A stretch of DNA of 64,000 nucleotides from Coturnix japonica (GCF_001577835.2 NC_029528.1:2284265-2348264), one strand, 5' to 3'. Shown: positions 1 through 14,559, counted from the stretch's first letter. A program made the numbers and translations. Notes: generated from the letters alone by a model not told the origin.

Positions 1-121
1 AGCTTTTCCCGCCCGTGCAGGGCGCGGCTGTGGGCGGGTCTGAGGGAGAGCGGTGGGGAAATAGGGGGTAGCGCTGTACAGTGTGTGGGGTACGGCTTCA
101 TGGGTGTGTGGGGGAGCGGGG
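1..121. other. GC-rich window edge, unassigned
   Basis: A G-rich, moderately CpG-containing stretch lies at the extreme left edge. It could be the flank of a CpG island belonging to a gene outside the window. No reading frame, splice site or promoter motif is clear enough to assign it. Confidence 0.3.
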
Positions 122-310
122 TGTGACACTGAGGGCGCAGTGCTGAAGGACGCTACTTTGCAACGCTGGAGGCCTTGGGTTCGAATCCCCCTGTGGCGCA
201 AGTGGTAGCAGTGCCGCTCTGCAGCACAGAGGCTCCAATCCCGGGGTTGGACTCGGTGATCTCTAAGGTCCCTGCCAACCCGCACCGCACTGTGACACTG
301 TGACGCTGTG
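122..310 (+). repeat. Composite tRNA-derived SINE-like repeat with CR1-type 3' tail
   Basis: Two tRNA-like units lie head to tail. The first (about 131-190) ends in GGTTCGAATCC, a perfect pol III B box. The second (about 191-243) has an A-box-like TGGCGCAAGTGG and a degenerate B box, GGCTCCAATCC. Next comes a CR1-like 3' end at 245-280 (GGTTGGACTCGGTGATCTCT followed by an AAGGTCCCTGCCAACCC segment), then an 8-bp tail repeat based on ACTGTGAC, equivalent to the ATTCTATG tail of CR1. The 10-mer TGTGACACTG occurs at 122-131 and 291-300. A tRNA head joined to a CR1 tail is the architecture of SINEs mobilised by CR1. The family name is not known to me. Confidence 0.6.
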
Positions 311-3300
311 CGGTGTGTGTAACGTGTATTGCAGTGGTCTTCATCCTAAATGACGGGGCTGCCGGTGTGGCATTTCCTTACAGTAACTTATCAAGCGTGT
401 GAAATATCAGTTAAAAGAACAACAAAATCAATAAAGTGGGTCAGAATTTGGCCCAATGTGCCCTTTTGGAATTAGCCACTTACCAAAGGCTTCCTGCTTA
501 ATAGGAGTCACTTGTCTCCAGCCGGGTTTGCCTTGCAGTGAGTGGAAAGGGTTAAATTCTTTGCTTGCTATTGAGGCAAAGAAACAAAATAGTGAGCAAA
601 GGGGAAGGAATGTTTGCTGTAACCAGTCGGTCTCGGTTCCTCCATGTCATGCTCTCTCTATAAGATGTGCATTTTTTTGGCATGCCTTTCTTCAGGGGCT
701 CTATTTTGCATCCTCAGATGCCTCTGGTTTTGTATTTTAAAGCTGTAAAAGGAGAGGTGTTATCTGTTGAAAAATGGCAAGAATCTGCTCTGTGGCACTG
801 CTTCATTGCCTCCCAAATAATCCTGAACAAGCAACTGGAAAGAACATAAGGCAATAATCCTCTCTTATTTAACTAGCCAAGTTAAAGACCGTATTTAGCT
901 TTTGTTTTCATAGAGATAGAGGAATTCCTGGTGAAACTCAGGTTCTGAATTCTTTCTGATTTTTTCTTTTTTAAATTTCTTAAATTAAAGCTTCAGTAGC
1001 AGGAAAATCTTAACTTGCTTATGAAACTGCAACCAAAGTCCTGTGACGTATTATCTGATATGTGCAGAGAAAACACGTGTAATGTGCACTAGGCAGTGCT
1101 CCATGCGGATTGCAATAGTGATTGCTGCTGTCTTTAAAGCAATTGTGGTGGCTCCCAAACCTGCCATAGGTTAATGGGAGCCTGGTGTTAGGGTTACTCT
1201 GCTATGGAAAGGTTCCTTGTTTGAAAAGGCAGTCATAGCTCTTAGCTATCAACTCAGCATCATGAGGTAGGGGATTCATCGTTCCTTGCTCGCAGTTGAA
1301 GCTGTGCCGTTGACTAGAAGAGAACTGAGGACTTGGCACAGCAGTATTTTGGATCCAGTTATTCAGGTGCTCACATAGAAGGGAGACAATTGGAGTTCCA
1401 TCTAAAACAACCTGCTCTATTCTTTATCCCTGTGTTGTCTCAGCCCATAAACTGCGTTCGGATCAGATGTCAGATCTCTTCCTCCTTCTTGAGAGTCATA
1501 ATCAATATCTCAGTGAATTGTGGTTGCTTCTCTCCCAGATAGTTATCAGAACCTTCAAAGGAGAGGGAAATAATGAAAGAATACCTGCCACATTGCATCA
1601 GCTGGGGGTTTGGCAGTCCCTCAGGTACATGGCAAGGTAGGAACAATACTTAGTATTGACTATTTGTGCCAGGCTGCTGTGTGTGTATGTGTGTGGTTTG
1701 TAGCTAAGGAGATGTCCTGGGTGTGGGTGCTGTGATGAGTCAAGGGTTGTCCGTGCTGCCATGTGCAGTCCTGGCTCTTGAGTCACTGCCGAGCGTCTCA
1801 TGTTGATGGCATTTCTTAGGAAGGGTTACTGCCAAAGCTGTGCTCACACACATCACATGGATGGAGTGTTCAGCTGGTTCTGTTTTCCTTACAAAACCAT
1901 CTACAGTAGTGCAGACTAGTACGAATCTCCAATCCATTCACATGCATGTTAGCAATTGCAACTGTTTTGTCACTTACTGCAGTAACACCAGCGTTTCCTT
2001 CACAGTATAAGACATCAGTGTTTAAACTATGCAGGTTTATATTGCGAGGCATCATACAACAAAGTGAACACAGTTTTGATTGGCCATTACAGTCTACATG
2101 CACTCTATGTGAATATTTTACTAGATCCGAGTTATCTGCCAGTGCGTATCTGAAGAGTCTGTTGCTATGGTGTTCAGTGCTAAGTGCAGAGCTGGAATAC
2201 TATGCTGTGTTATCTAAAGGTGCTATCTCAGAATTATAATCCAGGGTTAACTTCTTGGGTTAATGTGTGAGTTAATATTAATGTGGGTTTTTTGTCAGCA
2301 ATGAGTGCAGAAGTTGATGTTTCACTGTAGATGTCATCTGCCTCTGGGGGCAAATGGGCTTTCCTGATCAAATTAGGCCAAAAATACATGTTTTGTGTTG
2401 AGACATCAGCCTCTTCCTGCAACAAAATACAGTGTGTTCTTTGTCTCATTGGTCCCCTTCGGTTAGATAAGCTTTGTGATTCTTAGCAGAATGATTGCAA
2501 AAGATGGGAGCTAGACAGAAAGCTATTTGTGTCGGATATTTGGTACGTCAGCATGAGCAAATGGAACTTCTTTCTGTTTGACTCACTCCAGAGTCCACGC
2601 AGTATGTCAGCGATTTTATCATGCACTGATTCCACCCGTAAATGGCTTCTGTGAAGCGCAATGATCAATAAATACAGATACTTCATAGTCAAATGACCCA
2701 GGGAAAAGTTGTTCTGAAAACACTGCACATCACTGTAAGGTGTTAAAATCTTTAGGGCACTTTGCAGGTGCTGCCATGCCAGGACAGACCTTTAGCTATT
2801 GTTGCCAGACAGACAAAGACATGATTTCAGCCCCACTGAGGGGCTAGTAGTTAACATGACAGAAGCATTTAGAGTCAAGTTCAGTGGAGACTTGGGGGCA
2901 TGCTTAAATTCCTTCCTTTTAAACCAATACTGTAAACATCCATGAAGTGCTCTGCTAAGTTTCTGCCATAGGACTCGAGGCTTTCTGGTGCTCCTGTCAT
3001 GCTCAGATCAGCACAACTCACATCACAAGGGTTTTGTTTGGGAAAGCTTTCCTTTTCTTGAGCCTTTTGATTCAATAAACTATGTTTAATCACTCAGAAA
3101 CACAATGCATAATTAATACATGCAATCAGTTGTCATGGAGATGTAAATCAAGGTTTTTATTGTCTTATCTTTGCTTCTTGTGCCGGGATACCATGGAGTA
3201 ACCACTATCTCTGCCTTCTAAATGATTTGCTTTGGGAATCCAAAAAATGCAGGACTTGTAAGAGGTGCTTGTGTTGTTTTTTTTTCCCAAGTTGCAACAT

Positions 3301-6300
3301 CATGGCAGAGGATTGCTCCGCTTGTTTCTGTGAGATCTCTCACACAATGTGACAACTGAATTACGGCTAAAGCCTCTGCAGGATGTGTTTAGTCTCCTCA
3401 TGTTAGTACACAGACTCAAGGGAAAATGTGGAAACTAATCCAAAAGAAGGCAGCTGGCTTACATGGCTCAGGAACCTTCGGGTTGATTATGAGGACTGGG
3501 TGTTTTAGTTAGTTTTGTTGTTTGTTTGTTTTTTTAATGAGGCTACAATTCTATTCAATGCCCATAAATCCAGAGAACTGAGTTCCCTACCTGCAGATCT
3601 AAGAATGTTAAACTTGGACTCTCTGACATATTTTACCTGTGCCTGACTGTGCCCTTGTGAAGTGCTGTGATAATGGGGAAGAAGCACACAGTGCAGCTCA
3701 GCCAACAGAAAGGACTCTTACCTTTATCCTGTGATGCTTTTTCTTGTCCTGGATTTCCAGTTACACTTAAGACAGGCAACACCTACCCAGTGTAGTCATT
3801 CTGTAGCCTATTTATTTGAGTGAATGAGGGAGATTCTCTGCATTATAGCCAATGCTTTTTCTCTTTCTTTCTTCTCTCAGGTTATTTCTCTCTAGTTAGT
3901 GCTACATTACAGTGATTGTCCTATTGACCTTCATCTGGCTCAAGCAACTGGAGAATTCAGCTATAACAAGTGCAAAAAGGATTGGAGCAAGGAAATGTGA
4001 GCTATTCCTCCCCCTCTTTCCTGCCAGGTAAATGTATGTTTTCTTTGTAGCACCGTCAGTGTGTTGAAGCACAGGAAGCATGAACCCAATTGGGGAGGTT
4101 TGTACCCATGACTTTTAGAAGCACATTAATACTATACCAGTGTTGTTTTGAAGATACCACAGATGTCTTGCATGACAAAGCAGGTACACACAATCTGCTA
4201 CAGGTGCCGTGCTAAACTATTGCCTTGCCACTCAGCTCAGCGTCACTTCTCAGCAGAGCAGTGTCCTGGCTGCTGCTTTAAATACTTGCTTTGAATAGAG
4301 AGACAGAGGAGGGAAAAATTTCTTTTGAAATCTATTTGTGTATGTGCTAAAGGACAAGGGAGAACTGTGTTATATTCACTGCATAGGAACATTTATTCTT
4401 AGACCCTGATATTGTTTCACTGGGGTTAACAAGTGTATTATTAGTGATCACTAGTTACAAATAATAACCTGACCTTATTTTTAACCTAATACTGAATCAG
4501 ATTTCATTGTGATAGACTCGCTGCTGTGCTTCAATCTTTGAATATTATCATTAAGAATTTCAGTGCCTTCCATTTTAGATGTTAAAAATAGGCGGCAAGT
4601 TGGATAATAATTATCATTCTGAATCTCGTTGCAGTCTTACGTAACTGTGTTCTCACCAAAAGCCTTATTTTAACGGTTGGGTTGAAGAACATACTACAGT
4701 AACCTGAAATTATTTGCACTACTGTAGCTCAGTTATGCAAAGCCTGGATAGAATACATATTTTTTCAAAGAAAGTTAGAGAACCAGTTTAATATTCATGA
4801 AAACAAAGGTGCACAGACTGACTCAGGTCTGGCATTGTAAAATCATGTGTTGTCAGCACCTCTCAGTCTTTAGCATAAGCATTCTTCATAATCCTATATT
4901 GCCCAAACAGAAACTCCTAGTCATGCCATCTCCCTGCCAGTCAAAATATTTGCGTATGCAATAATGGTAAATAAATAAACATGCAAAATGAAATAGCAAT
5001 GGTAAATTACCTGGAGAGGGAATATCCCCGGGTGGATGGAGCTACACTTGATAAACCTGAGTTTCTTCATTACTAACTCTGTGTTCTTACATGAAATATT
5101 GTTTCCAGTTTTCCTAGCTAAAACTATTTACCCTTGCAGCCTTGAGCTGGGCCACCTTTTCTCATCATCTCTCTCAAATTCCCATGACTTGGGAAAGGTA
5201 AAAAATGACTGGGAAGGGCAGTGGTCAGTCCTGCGAACAAAAGATACCTCCTTCATATACACCAGATTTCCCAGTTCTCCCAGTGATAGCTGTAACAGCA
5301 AACCCTGATGTTTTCTCTTTGAGTAATACAATTTACTAATTGGAACTGGAATCTTAGTAACCAAACGTCTGATTTTCTTTGTTATAGATGTACCATTGGT
5401 GGTAACTGTTGAGTACATTCAGTAACAAAATAGCACCCTCCTTTCGTTAACCTGGGAGTACCCATGTCCGGTACATTTTGTTGCATGTCTGTTGTACAGG
5501 TGCTGCAAACATGCAGTTGGTAGAAGTCAAGGCCATCAAATCCTGGAAGCTTACAGGCCCGTTCTGCCCAAGTTCATGCTGCTCTTGAGCTGTGTTAGAT
5601 GAATAACTAGCTGAATGTTCTTCATAGGCAGTAAGTGCATCCAAAAGCAGTTTCAAGCTCAAAAGCAGAAGCTAGTAATAACCTTGCTTGCTACTGTGAT
5701 ACACAGAGATCCAGATCATCAAAACTGTATTATAAACTATTCTCAGCTGCATATCTGTGTGTAACCTACCATCCTGTGTTGCAGCTGTTTCTAGATGGTA
5801 GTCTATCAACGTACCTTTTCATGAAGGGCTCTCTCTGTCCTCAGTATAAACTTCACTTAAAAAATAGCATCTATTACAAAGGAGAATCATTCATATTTGT
5901 ACCTCTAGTATTCCAAGCAACTGAATTGGTTCAGCTACTACTCTTCTGATTTTTTGACAAAGGCCAATTGGAGGCAGCAGACAAACGTACCAAAATGGAA
6001 CAAGAATTATTCATGTGTGGGTAATATAGCGAGTGAAAGAGTTTCCATAATAAAGTTGTGTACATTACAGTAGCCTTGAGATAGGACTGATTTCTTTCAC
6101 AACAAGTTCTTCTGGTTTCGTGTGACTATTTAATATGCTTCTGTTTTCCAGAAAATAACTCCTGCTTTTACTCTGTGCTGTGAAGCTGGTATAGCAGGAG
6201 GTGCTATGGGCTGCGGGTCAGGAGATGGAACGTGTCTCTTGTATCAGTTCTCATTTCCCCTTCTGTGAGGTGTTACAGGAATTTTGCTGGTTGAGTAGTT

Positions 6301-8863
6301 TTGTTTATTGTTTGGTTTTGGTTTTTCTTACACTTCAAAGAAAGTGCATTTCAGTTTAAGTTATCCTTAAGAGGAAATTGGTGACTATTAGGTGAACAAA
6401 CTTATTATTTTCTTATGTCTGTAAATGATACAAGTGAACAAGCTTTTGGGCAGCACCACTGAATGCAAATGCTTGCCTTTCTTTGTGTGTGTTGTAAATG
6501 TGGATGCTTTCTACATGATCATCCAGAAAAAATACATGTAAATATTCCTTTAACAGAGGTGAGCCTATGATGTTAATAAATAAATAAAAATCAATGAACC
6601 AAACACCTGCTGGCATAGAGTAGCTGTACATGGCTTTCTGTTTACTGTCTTTCTGTGTCATCTTTTGCCTCAGAGGGCTGTAAGTGATCAATGGTTTACA
6701 AGCACAAAGATAGATTCACTTATCCTAAAAAGCAGTTATCTCTAAAATGAAAGATACAGTGCTGGAGAATAAGATTCTCAAGTGAAGGAATGAATAACCA
6801 TTTATTCATCTGAAACCACCAGTGCATGTATTTAATACCAGCAACGCATGGCTTTACTATCAAGTGAAAGCATGTATGTAACAGGTGCTAGCACTCAGGG
6901 TATAATACTTACCTGTGTATCCAGATCACTTCTAGTTTTCTTCCTGTGATGAGATTGTGAACGTTCTTTTTTGTTTTTGTAATTAAAGGGTGGAACAGAT
7001 GGCAAAGACTTAAAGAGCTGTATTCATTAAATTAAAACAGAGAATGTTTCCACATTATAATTTAATATAATAGGATTTTGCTTCAGTGAAATAAAACTGT
7101 AGTGGCGAGTGCTTGGGAATGTTTACTATATGAAAAGCTTCACTGTTAAAAGATTTCACTGAGTCATGCTGTGAGTCTCTGCCAAATGCCAATCATATGA
7201 CCAGCTCAGTTAAAGAGGGCGTTTCTTCATGCCGATATGTTTCCATTGCCACCCTACAGTGAACCTTTTTTTGACAGTACACCTGTGGGTTTATGTAACA
7301 CCATAGGGACACACTGTGGCCTGATTGCATACGTTTAAAAAAGAGTAGATGCTAAGAAGCAAAAGCTGGCTGGCCTGGTATTAAGAATTGAGTAACAAAT
7401 GGAGTTGGGTTTGATGTGATTTGAAAGGTAGAGTTAAGGCAGATAATCCAAATCAAACACGGATGTTGTTAGAAATTGGTGAATGTTTTGCCATTTTCAG
7501 GAATCAAGATGCTGCTCTCTGGATGGCAGCCAGTTTCAGAAGTTCAGTGAAGAAAGTTATTCATTTCTTTCTTTTTTAATTACTGTGGTTAAAATGAACA
7601 AAGTCTGGGCAGAGGCTGAGCAGCAGTGGGCACTGCTTGGCTTTCCTAAATCTAAAATATATTTACACTCAGTTATAAATATTTGAATGAAGCTGCATTT
7701 TGGGGATTTTATATATTACTGATTTTTTTTTTTTTTAATCCATGGGAAGTTACAGCAATTGTTTTGTACTGGCCCTTCTTTGTTCTAGCAAGCTCCAGCT
7801 TTAGATACAAAGTGTATCCTACACAACTCCGCCATGGTTAGCAACCAATACATTGCCTTCTGCACACAATGACTTTTCCTCTGATCATCAGGCACCGTGG
7901 CAGAGACACAATCATGATGGAAAATGCATCACAGAGAACACACTGACTCACAGTGGGCAAAGGTATTTCTGCTTCACCTCTTACTGCTGCTAAAACACAC
8001 TGCAAATTAATCTGTCTCAGTGATTACCAAATCAGAAAGTCAAAGGGACACGCACACGTGCCACAGAAAGTTTGAGTTATGCTTCTCTTCACTAGAACGT
8101 GTTAAACTGCTGTTGTGCTGTGTGCAAATAGTTGAGAGGTCACAGAGGATTATGTGGACATTTATGTTTCATTCTGGCTTATGTGTGTTCAATGATATCA
8201 ACAAAATTGTTTCCATCTTCAGTAATGCTGCATTTGCTTCAAAAACATACTGAAATAATGATACATTTGTTAAATGCACACCTTCATCTTTTACTGGGAT
8301 CACAGTTTTTCAAATTTTCAGCATTCAAATACTGAAATATTATCTTGAATGTGATGAAGCTTCTTGGTACAATGTATGGAAATGAAGAACAGGATGGACC
8401 ATAGTTTGAGAACCTGATGCATTCCATCTCTCTCAGAACAAAAGCAGAACAATACTTTAACATGGGTGGATTTTGTCAGGGAGCCTGATACTTGGTGCAC
8501 CTCCTGCTACATGAAACAAGGAGAATTGCTCTCTTTCCTCCCAACCAGTTTTACTTTGTCAAGAAAGGTGAACGTCATCTGTATTTCATCTATAAACTCT
8601 TAATGGAGGAATATCCCCTACAATGGTTGTTTCTCACTTTTGCACTGAAATTTTTACCTTACTGTTTTCCCCCCTTAGAAAGGCTTCTGTTTTTGAGAAG
8701 CATTCACACAGTTAAAGACTATGTGGTGTTACTGAATGCTTTTTCCTTTGGCATCATATGGTCTTCAAACTGCAGTGAAATGCAGTCTGTGAGATAATTA
8801 GCAGCTGTATTCAAGTACCTCAAGGGAAGATTCGAGTTCTGAATTTTGAGTGGATGTTTGTAT
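311..8863. other. Non-coding AT-rich region, no gene recognised
   Basis: About 8.5 kb of AT-rich sequence with frequent stops in all frames. All open frames are short (104 codons at most) and none resembles a known protein. I looked for minus-strand kinase exons of CDKL3, which lies head to head with UBE2B in mammals, and for PPP2CA exons, and recognised none. It could be intergenic DNA or the intron of a gene outside the window. I saw no obvious repeats except short homopolymers. Confidence 0.5.
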
Positions 8864-8988
8864 AGAATCATAGAATCATCAAGATTGGAAAAGACCTAAA
8901 AGATCATCCATTCCAACCGTTCACCTATTACTAATAGCTCCCACTAAACCATGTCCCTCAACACAATGTCCAGTCTTTCCTTGAACTT
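8864..8988 (-). repeat. CR1 LINE 3' tail (truncated)
   Basis: Read on the + strand it begins with the inverted CR1 tail octamers (AGAATCATAGAATCATC). A segment matching the reverse complement of the CR1 3' UTR follows (TTGGAAAAGACCTAAAAGAT, then CCACTAAACCATGTCCCTCA), fading out near 8988. Only about 125 bp of the 3' end is present, typical of 5'-truncated CR1 copies. Divergence is moderate, so it is an old insertion. Confidence 0.85.
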
Positions 8989-11900
8989 TGAATATGTTCC
9001 ATGTAATTCTGTCTTGTCACAGTCTATATAGGTTTTCTGTAACAAGAATAGAAAAAAAGTAACCACTGAGCCTAAAATACTTATGCTGGGAAAATAACTA
9101 TTTTGTCTCAACATCTGCCACATCTTCTCCATTAAATTTAGAGACCGCTGCTGAACAGAGCATTACAAAGTACAGCTTTTACTGTGTCAGAACTGCACTA
9201 CCCCACAGACAATATGGGAGGAAATCTGCAGCACTTCAGAATAATGCTTGATGTAAGGAGCTCGTCTAACTCAGTCTCTGTTCCTTAAAATCAGTCTTTT
9301 CACTTGGAAGAGGTATCTCAGCAGTTGAGCAGCAGTGGCATGTTTTTAAACGGTCATTTATAGGCAATCAATACTTATTTTTTGTATTTTCTGCAGAAAA
9401 ACAAACAATAATCATAGGAACTATGCCTTCAACTGCAACAGTAAGTGCCACAGATGTTTCTGTACAGGGTAGTTATTTCCAATTACTTGTAGAAGTACTA
9501 CCCCCCTCTCTTTCCAGTTTTCTTCTTGTAAGGAGGTTCCTGCTTGCATTATGATTGCCCATTTCAATGGTGTCACGTTTGCTAACCGGGCAGAGCAGTG
9601 GAGGTGTGCAGCATGCAGACAAATCATAGTTTCCTGGTATCAAAGCACTTAGCAGAACTCATTTGATTATCATCTCTGTGTACCCTTTTAAAACGCTCCT
9701 TTTCAGTGCGGTTCTAAAAGAATGTCATTCTTCTGTGGGGAAAACATCACATTTTAATACCAATCCTAGCTAGCATTACCCATCAGTAGCTCTCAGGAGG
9801 CCTTTCAGAAGTCAGTACCACTTCACAGATGAGGAATGTGACGTGTTCAGCAATAAGATTACTTCATTCACCCCAAATCACTTCGGCCAGCAGCACAGCC
9901 AGGAAGGAGCATGATCCAGATGTCTCCTGGGCTACAGTCAGATCCAGTTTGCCGCTTTATATAAAATCTATTTTATTTTTTGATCTGCAGAATTTGCTCT
10001 GCCCACCATTCACGTCTTATCTTGGAGCCTCTGATGTACTGCTTTTCTTTGTGAGCTCTTCCAAGAATTCTCTCCCACCTTCCGAGCTGAGATGCAGTGA
10101 ATTAAATCTGCTTTTCTCGGCTCCAACTCCAACCTGGAGCTCATCTGGGCTTTTTCTGGCTTTGGTTACATTAAGCCCCCATTTTCCTACTTACTTTGAG
10201 CCCTCAAAATAAATTTTGAGATAGGATTAAACAGGAATACGCATTAGTAGAGTAAGAGATTTTAAAAATAGCTTGGCATCTAAATCTCAATTTAATCTCT
10301 TATAATTGTCCCAGTATTTGAGTTCAAGGCCTGGAGATGTACCAGCTTAGTGCTGATAAAGAAGAGCTGTGTGTAGCATATACTCTTCATAAGGACAAAT
10401 TTGTGAAGTATTCTAAACTGTTTATTACACACGGAAGTTCTCATTAACTACAGTAAATCTGCCTTCTTAGAGGGCCTGTGTGATTTTTCTCACCCGTGTG
10501 TGTGTGCTGCACACAGTGAATCTCAGCTCATGGAAAGAGCTGCTACTGTTTGTTTCTGTCAGTCAGCACTTGGTTAATCCTGCCACAGCACTGGCACTGC
10601 TCCTGCACAGACAGCCTGGCAGCAAGTCACAGGCCAGAGAGCAAAACCAAAAGGGCCACACAGCTCTTATACTTAAGTGTAACACAAAATGCAACATGAA
10701 ATAAGAAGAAATTAAGATGTGCCCTAATTTTAATGGTATGATTTTTTTGTTCCTCCCACAAGTGCCCACTCATGTTTTTTCTGATCTTTCACTACTATAC
10801 GGATTCCTCATTTGTTATGTATACTGATTTCTGTAGTATGTCATTAGTTCACAGTGCATTCAATTAATTTAGACATCAATATTGGAGAAACTTAATTAGA
10901 ACATGAGTGTGGTATTATTCCTATGAAATTATTTGCTTCTTTTCCCACTAGATATTGAACGAGCCAAAGTCATTGTTTGGTGTTTCAGTGTGTGAAGCCA
11001 CAACTGCAGTTTTATGAGCACACTGCCCTGCTTTCAGCAGCCTCTCTTTTCCCTGTGCCCTTTTTCCCTTTGCAGGCTATTGCTGCACCCATACCAAGTC
11101 TTTGTGAGGCTGTTGTGCAGGAAAGGGATCCAAGTTCAAAATATGCATCTTTGGTCACGTTATTCTAGTCAAGATCGAGTCCTTCACCAGATTCACTGCA
11201 CAACTCCACCAACTATTTGACCAGCACAGCTTAGGGAAAGATGCGGGACCAGAAACAAGCATCAGCACTGCAAAAAAAGGAGAAAAAAATAATAAAAACA
11301 AACCCCCCAGACCAAGACATGAATCAAGCTGTAAGGAATGTCTGTTTTGAAGCAGTTTTGAAGTAAAGCTGCAGAACACTTTGTAGATGAAACGTGCTTA
11401 GTTGTTAGGATAAAAGGCTACAGCCAAAGCTAAAAGTGGCTTCTAATTATACCGAATAAACGTATACAGAATTAGACTGTGTGTGTTCTAAATAGGTTTT
11501 AAACAGTGAATATTTAAATACTAGATATTTAATAATAAATCATACTAAGTAAATATTTTTAAATCTTTCATGCCTGTCATCCTGCTCACCAGGGAACAGC
11601 TCACAAGTGTTCTTTAGGAGAAAAGGGGTTTCATGGCCAATGGTGGATCACTAACTGGGATTTTCTCACCGCACCATGCTGAAAATAGCTTTTAGGTAAG
11701 ATATTCCTCCTAACTTTTTTTGTACATTAGCTTTACTTTTGTTAAGGATGCTGTGGCTGGAAAACCTAAAAACCAGAAATAGCTGCAGAGCCATTATCTG
11801 TCAAAATAGATTTGAAGTTTTGCACAGGAGAAAATTCCTTTTGTTCAAGCTGTACGGAAGATTTTTCACCTGGCAACTGGTTTCCCTTAAACTGACAAGA

Positions 11901-14559
11901 CATTAAAACATGAACTAAAAATAATCATTTTGGCTATTTCAGTTCAGGAAATTTCTGAGACTCGTTTTTCTAACTGAGTGTTATTACAGTCATGAAGGAC
12001 TCCCACGTATGTAGCAGTCGTGTTTACAGCTATGGCTTCTGAACATGCCCTGGGGTTTCTGATGCTGAAAGTAAGCTTGCAGTGTTAATATATCCTTCTT
12101 AGAAATGGTCACAGAGATTTCATCCTCATCCGTTCACTGACAGCCCAAAGACACCCAGTTGTTTCAGAGGCAGGACCAGGCTCTACAGCCACTCCTGCTG
12201 GCCGGCCAGCTGAGCACAGGGCATGAGGTTCCTAGTGAGCCAGTATTGCCAGGGAGCTGTACAGACAGCACGCCGAAATGTGAGTAGTGCTGTGTGTTAC
12301 CGCATACAGAAACAAACCCACGTCGGTTTGCAGTCTATAGGAGTCACTTGAACTTATATCTGTTCATTTCAAAGGTGCACACTGCTGGGTTATAAAGAAT
12401 TTTCATCTGGTGCTGTTCAGTTTCTCTTCTCTACTTAAATTCTCTTTTATTTATTTATTTATTTATTTTGCTGTCCCACCTCCTTCAATATCATCTGGGA
12501 TGTCTGGATCTTATTCTATTGCTGTGTAACCTAGTTCACTCTTTTTTGGCTCATCTTACCGAATTGGTACAGGGTCTTGATGGAAGGTGAGTTATTATTT
12601 TAGCTCCCAGTTCTAGGGTAGGTAAGGGCCCTAGAGCTTTATCTAATTATGCTGGAGAAAATATTCCCTTTAGGAGCAGGCTGCTGGCTGCAGACTGTCC
12701 CAGAATACTCCTCTGCTTTGTTAGATGGGGTTATGAATGGACTCTCAGAGTAGCTGTGGCAATGATACACCAATGCAAGATTTGTTCAGCTCCCCTTTCT
12801 CTCTAGAGCCAATATCTTTATTTCCAGATTGCATTTGTGTATGCTGCACTTCTTTTTAAGCTTCACATGCACAAGAAAAGACTGAAGTTCCTATAGTTGT
12901 GCTTATTAAGTGAAAAAGGCCAGGTGAGAAGGGTAGGAACCCTATACCAACAGAGGCATTCATCCTTCACTAATTCAGAACTTCTGATTTAAGCATTTAT
13001 TTCTTGCTTAAGTAGAATCACCTGAAGCATTTTCTGATGGTCTCTGTTCCTCTCCCTTCATCATTCAGATGAAGAACAGACTCTTCTAACCTACCTAAAT
13101 AAATGAGATGGCTGAAATAGATGGGTTAATACCCCTGTTAGTACCAAAAAATCTTGTCATAATTCTGAAAGATTATCCTCCATCCATCAATTTCCACTGT
13201 TGCTTTCAGCTGCCACAGCTTTATAATGGCAGCCAGTTCTGAAGTGAGTCACTGTGTAATGTCCCTTCATGCTGTCTGTTCTCCTAAAAGAAACCCAAAT
13301 AAACACAACTAAGCCAAAACCAAATCAGTCCTGCAGGAAGTTCTCTAAATGTTTGTGACAGGATTTTGAAGGGTTAAAAATGCTTCTGAGGAATCCTAAC
13401 AGCATAACAGATTGGCTATTTTACTTTCACTCATACAGTTCAATTTAAAGCTGCATTTCAAGTAAAAAACATAATTGTTCCAACTGGACACCTTCTGAAA
13501 ATGTATCTGTGATTCAGTCAACACATCCTCACATCCCCAAGAGAAACGACTTCAGAGACTCAGGCAGATTTCTCACTAGGACATCAGATTTTAAAGGGCA
13601 CAAGAGAACCAGGCAGAATTATCCTGTAGTGCCCTCTGAGCAGCTCAGCAGCCTTTCTGCAAATGCTGCCATTCAGCCACTGAAGGAGATCTTGGCTGCC
13701 AGCCTTTGATTTCTGTGTTCCCCATGAATGAATGAGGACCTTCATTTCGCTTGCTATGGCCAGTGTAAGTGCATCAGAAAAGCCTGCTGGTGAAGGCTGC
13801 ACTGGGCTGTGCTAAACAAGCACTTTGTATTTGTTGTTTGAGTTTTTGTGGCGCTAATAGCGATGCCTGGTAGCACCACTAGCATTGTGGGTTTGTAGAT
13901 GAGATCTTTATCGTTTCTTTTAAGATCTAATGAATAAGCTTTCTATGTGTTAGGGTACATTTTAGGTACGCTTTTAAAAATGAAGCGGAATGAGATATTA
14001 AAAAAAGAAAGTGCATCACAACTGCATTAATCGTCCTCCATCTGCTCTCTCTCAAATCTTTTTATGTCAGGAAATTGCCTATTGGATTTTTTATTTTTCT
14101 TAATGGATGTGGATGTGGCAAAGCCCAAATCCATTTCCCTTCCCACTGATATCGGGGGAAACAAGATTCAGTGTCTGAACAGAACCTTTTTTGTAGAACC
14201 ACTAGCATCTCTGAGTGCAATTCAGTGAATATGGTGCCTGTGACATCAGTCAGTTTCAATGAGCTGGATGGATCTTTATGGCACAGTGGACGGGCATTTC
14301 TGCTCCTGAATCTCTTTGGCACCTCTGAAATTCCCAGCTTCTCTAACTATCAATTTCTGATGCTCTACATGTGTGGATGTTCCCAATGAAGCTGGCTGTG
14401 TTACCATATGAGCTAAGGCTGTGGGCTGTAATGGAATGGGATTTAGATTAATTAGAGTACTTTACAAAGCAGCATTGACACATTCAGCTGTACCAATAGG
14501 AAAAATAATGTGTTCTGAAATATATTGTCTTCTTCTGGTCACATTCACGTGTTTCTGCC
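8989..14559. other. Non-coding region, no gene recognised
   Basis: AT-rich sequence without recognisable exons. The longest open frame, at 9829-10212 on the + strand (127 codons), has no recognisable domain and no coding bias. The only low-complexity feature seen is a TTTA microsatellite at 12446-12469. Confidence 0.5.
12446..12469. repeat. (TTTA)n microsatellite
   Basis: Six uninterrupted units of a TTTA tetranucleotide. It is a simple sequence repeat of no obvious function. Confidence 0.9.

Noticed and set aside
131-243. Functional tRNA gene
   Set aside because: The units keep A/B-box-like words but do not fold into a full cloverleaf by eye, and they are joined directly to a CR1 tail, so a SINE head fits better.
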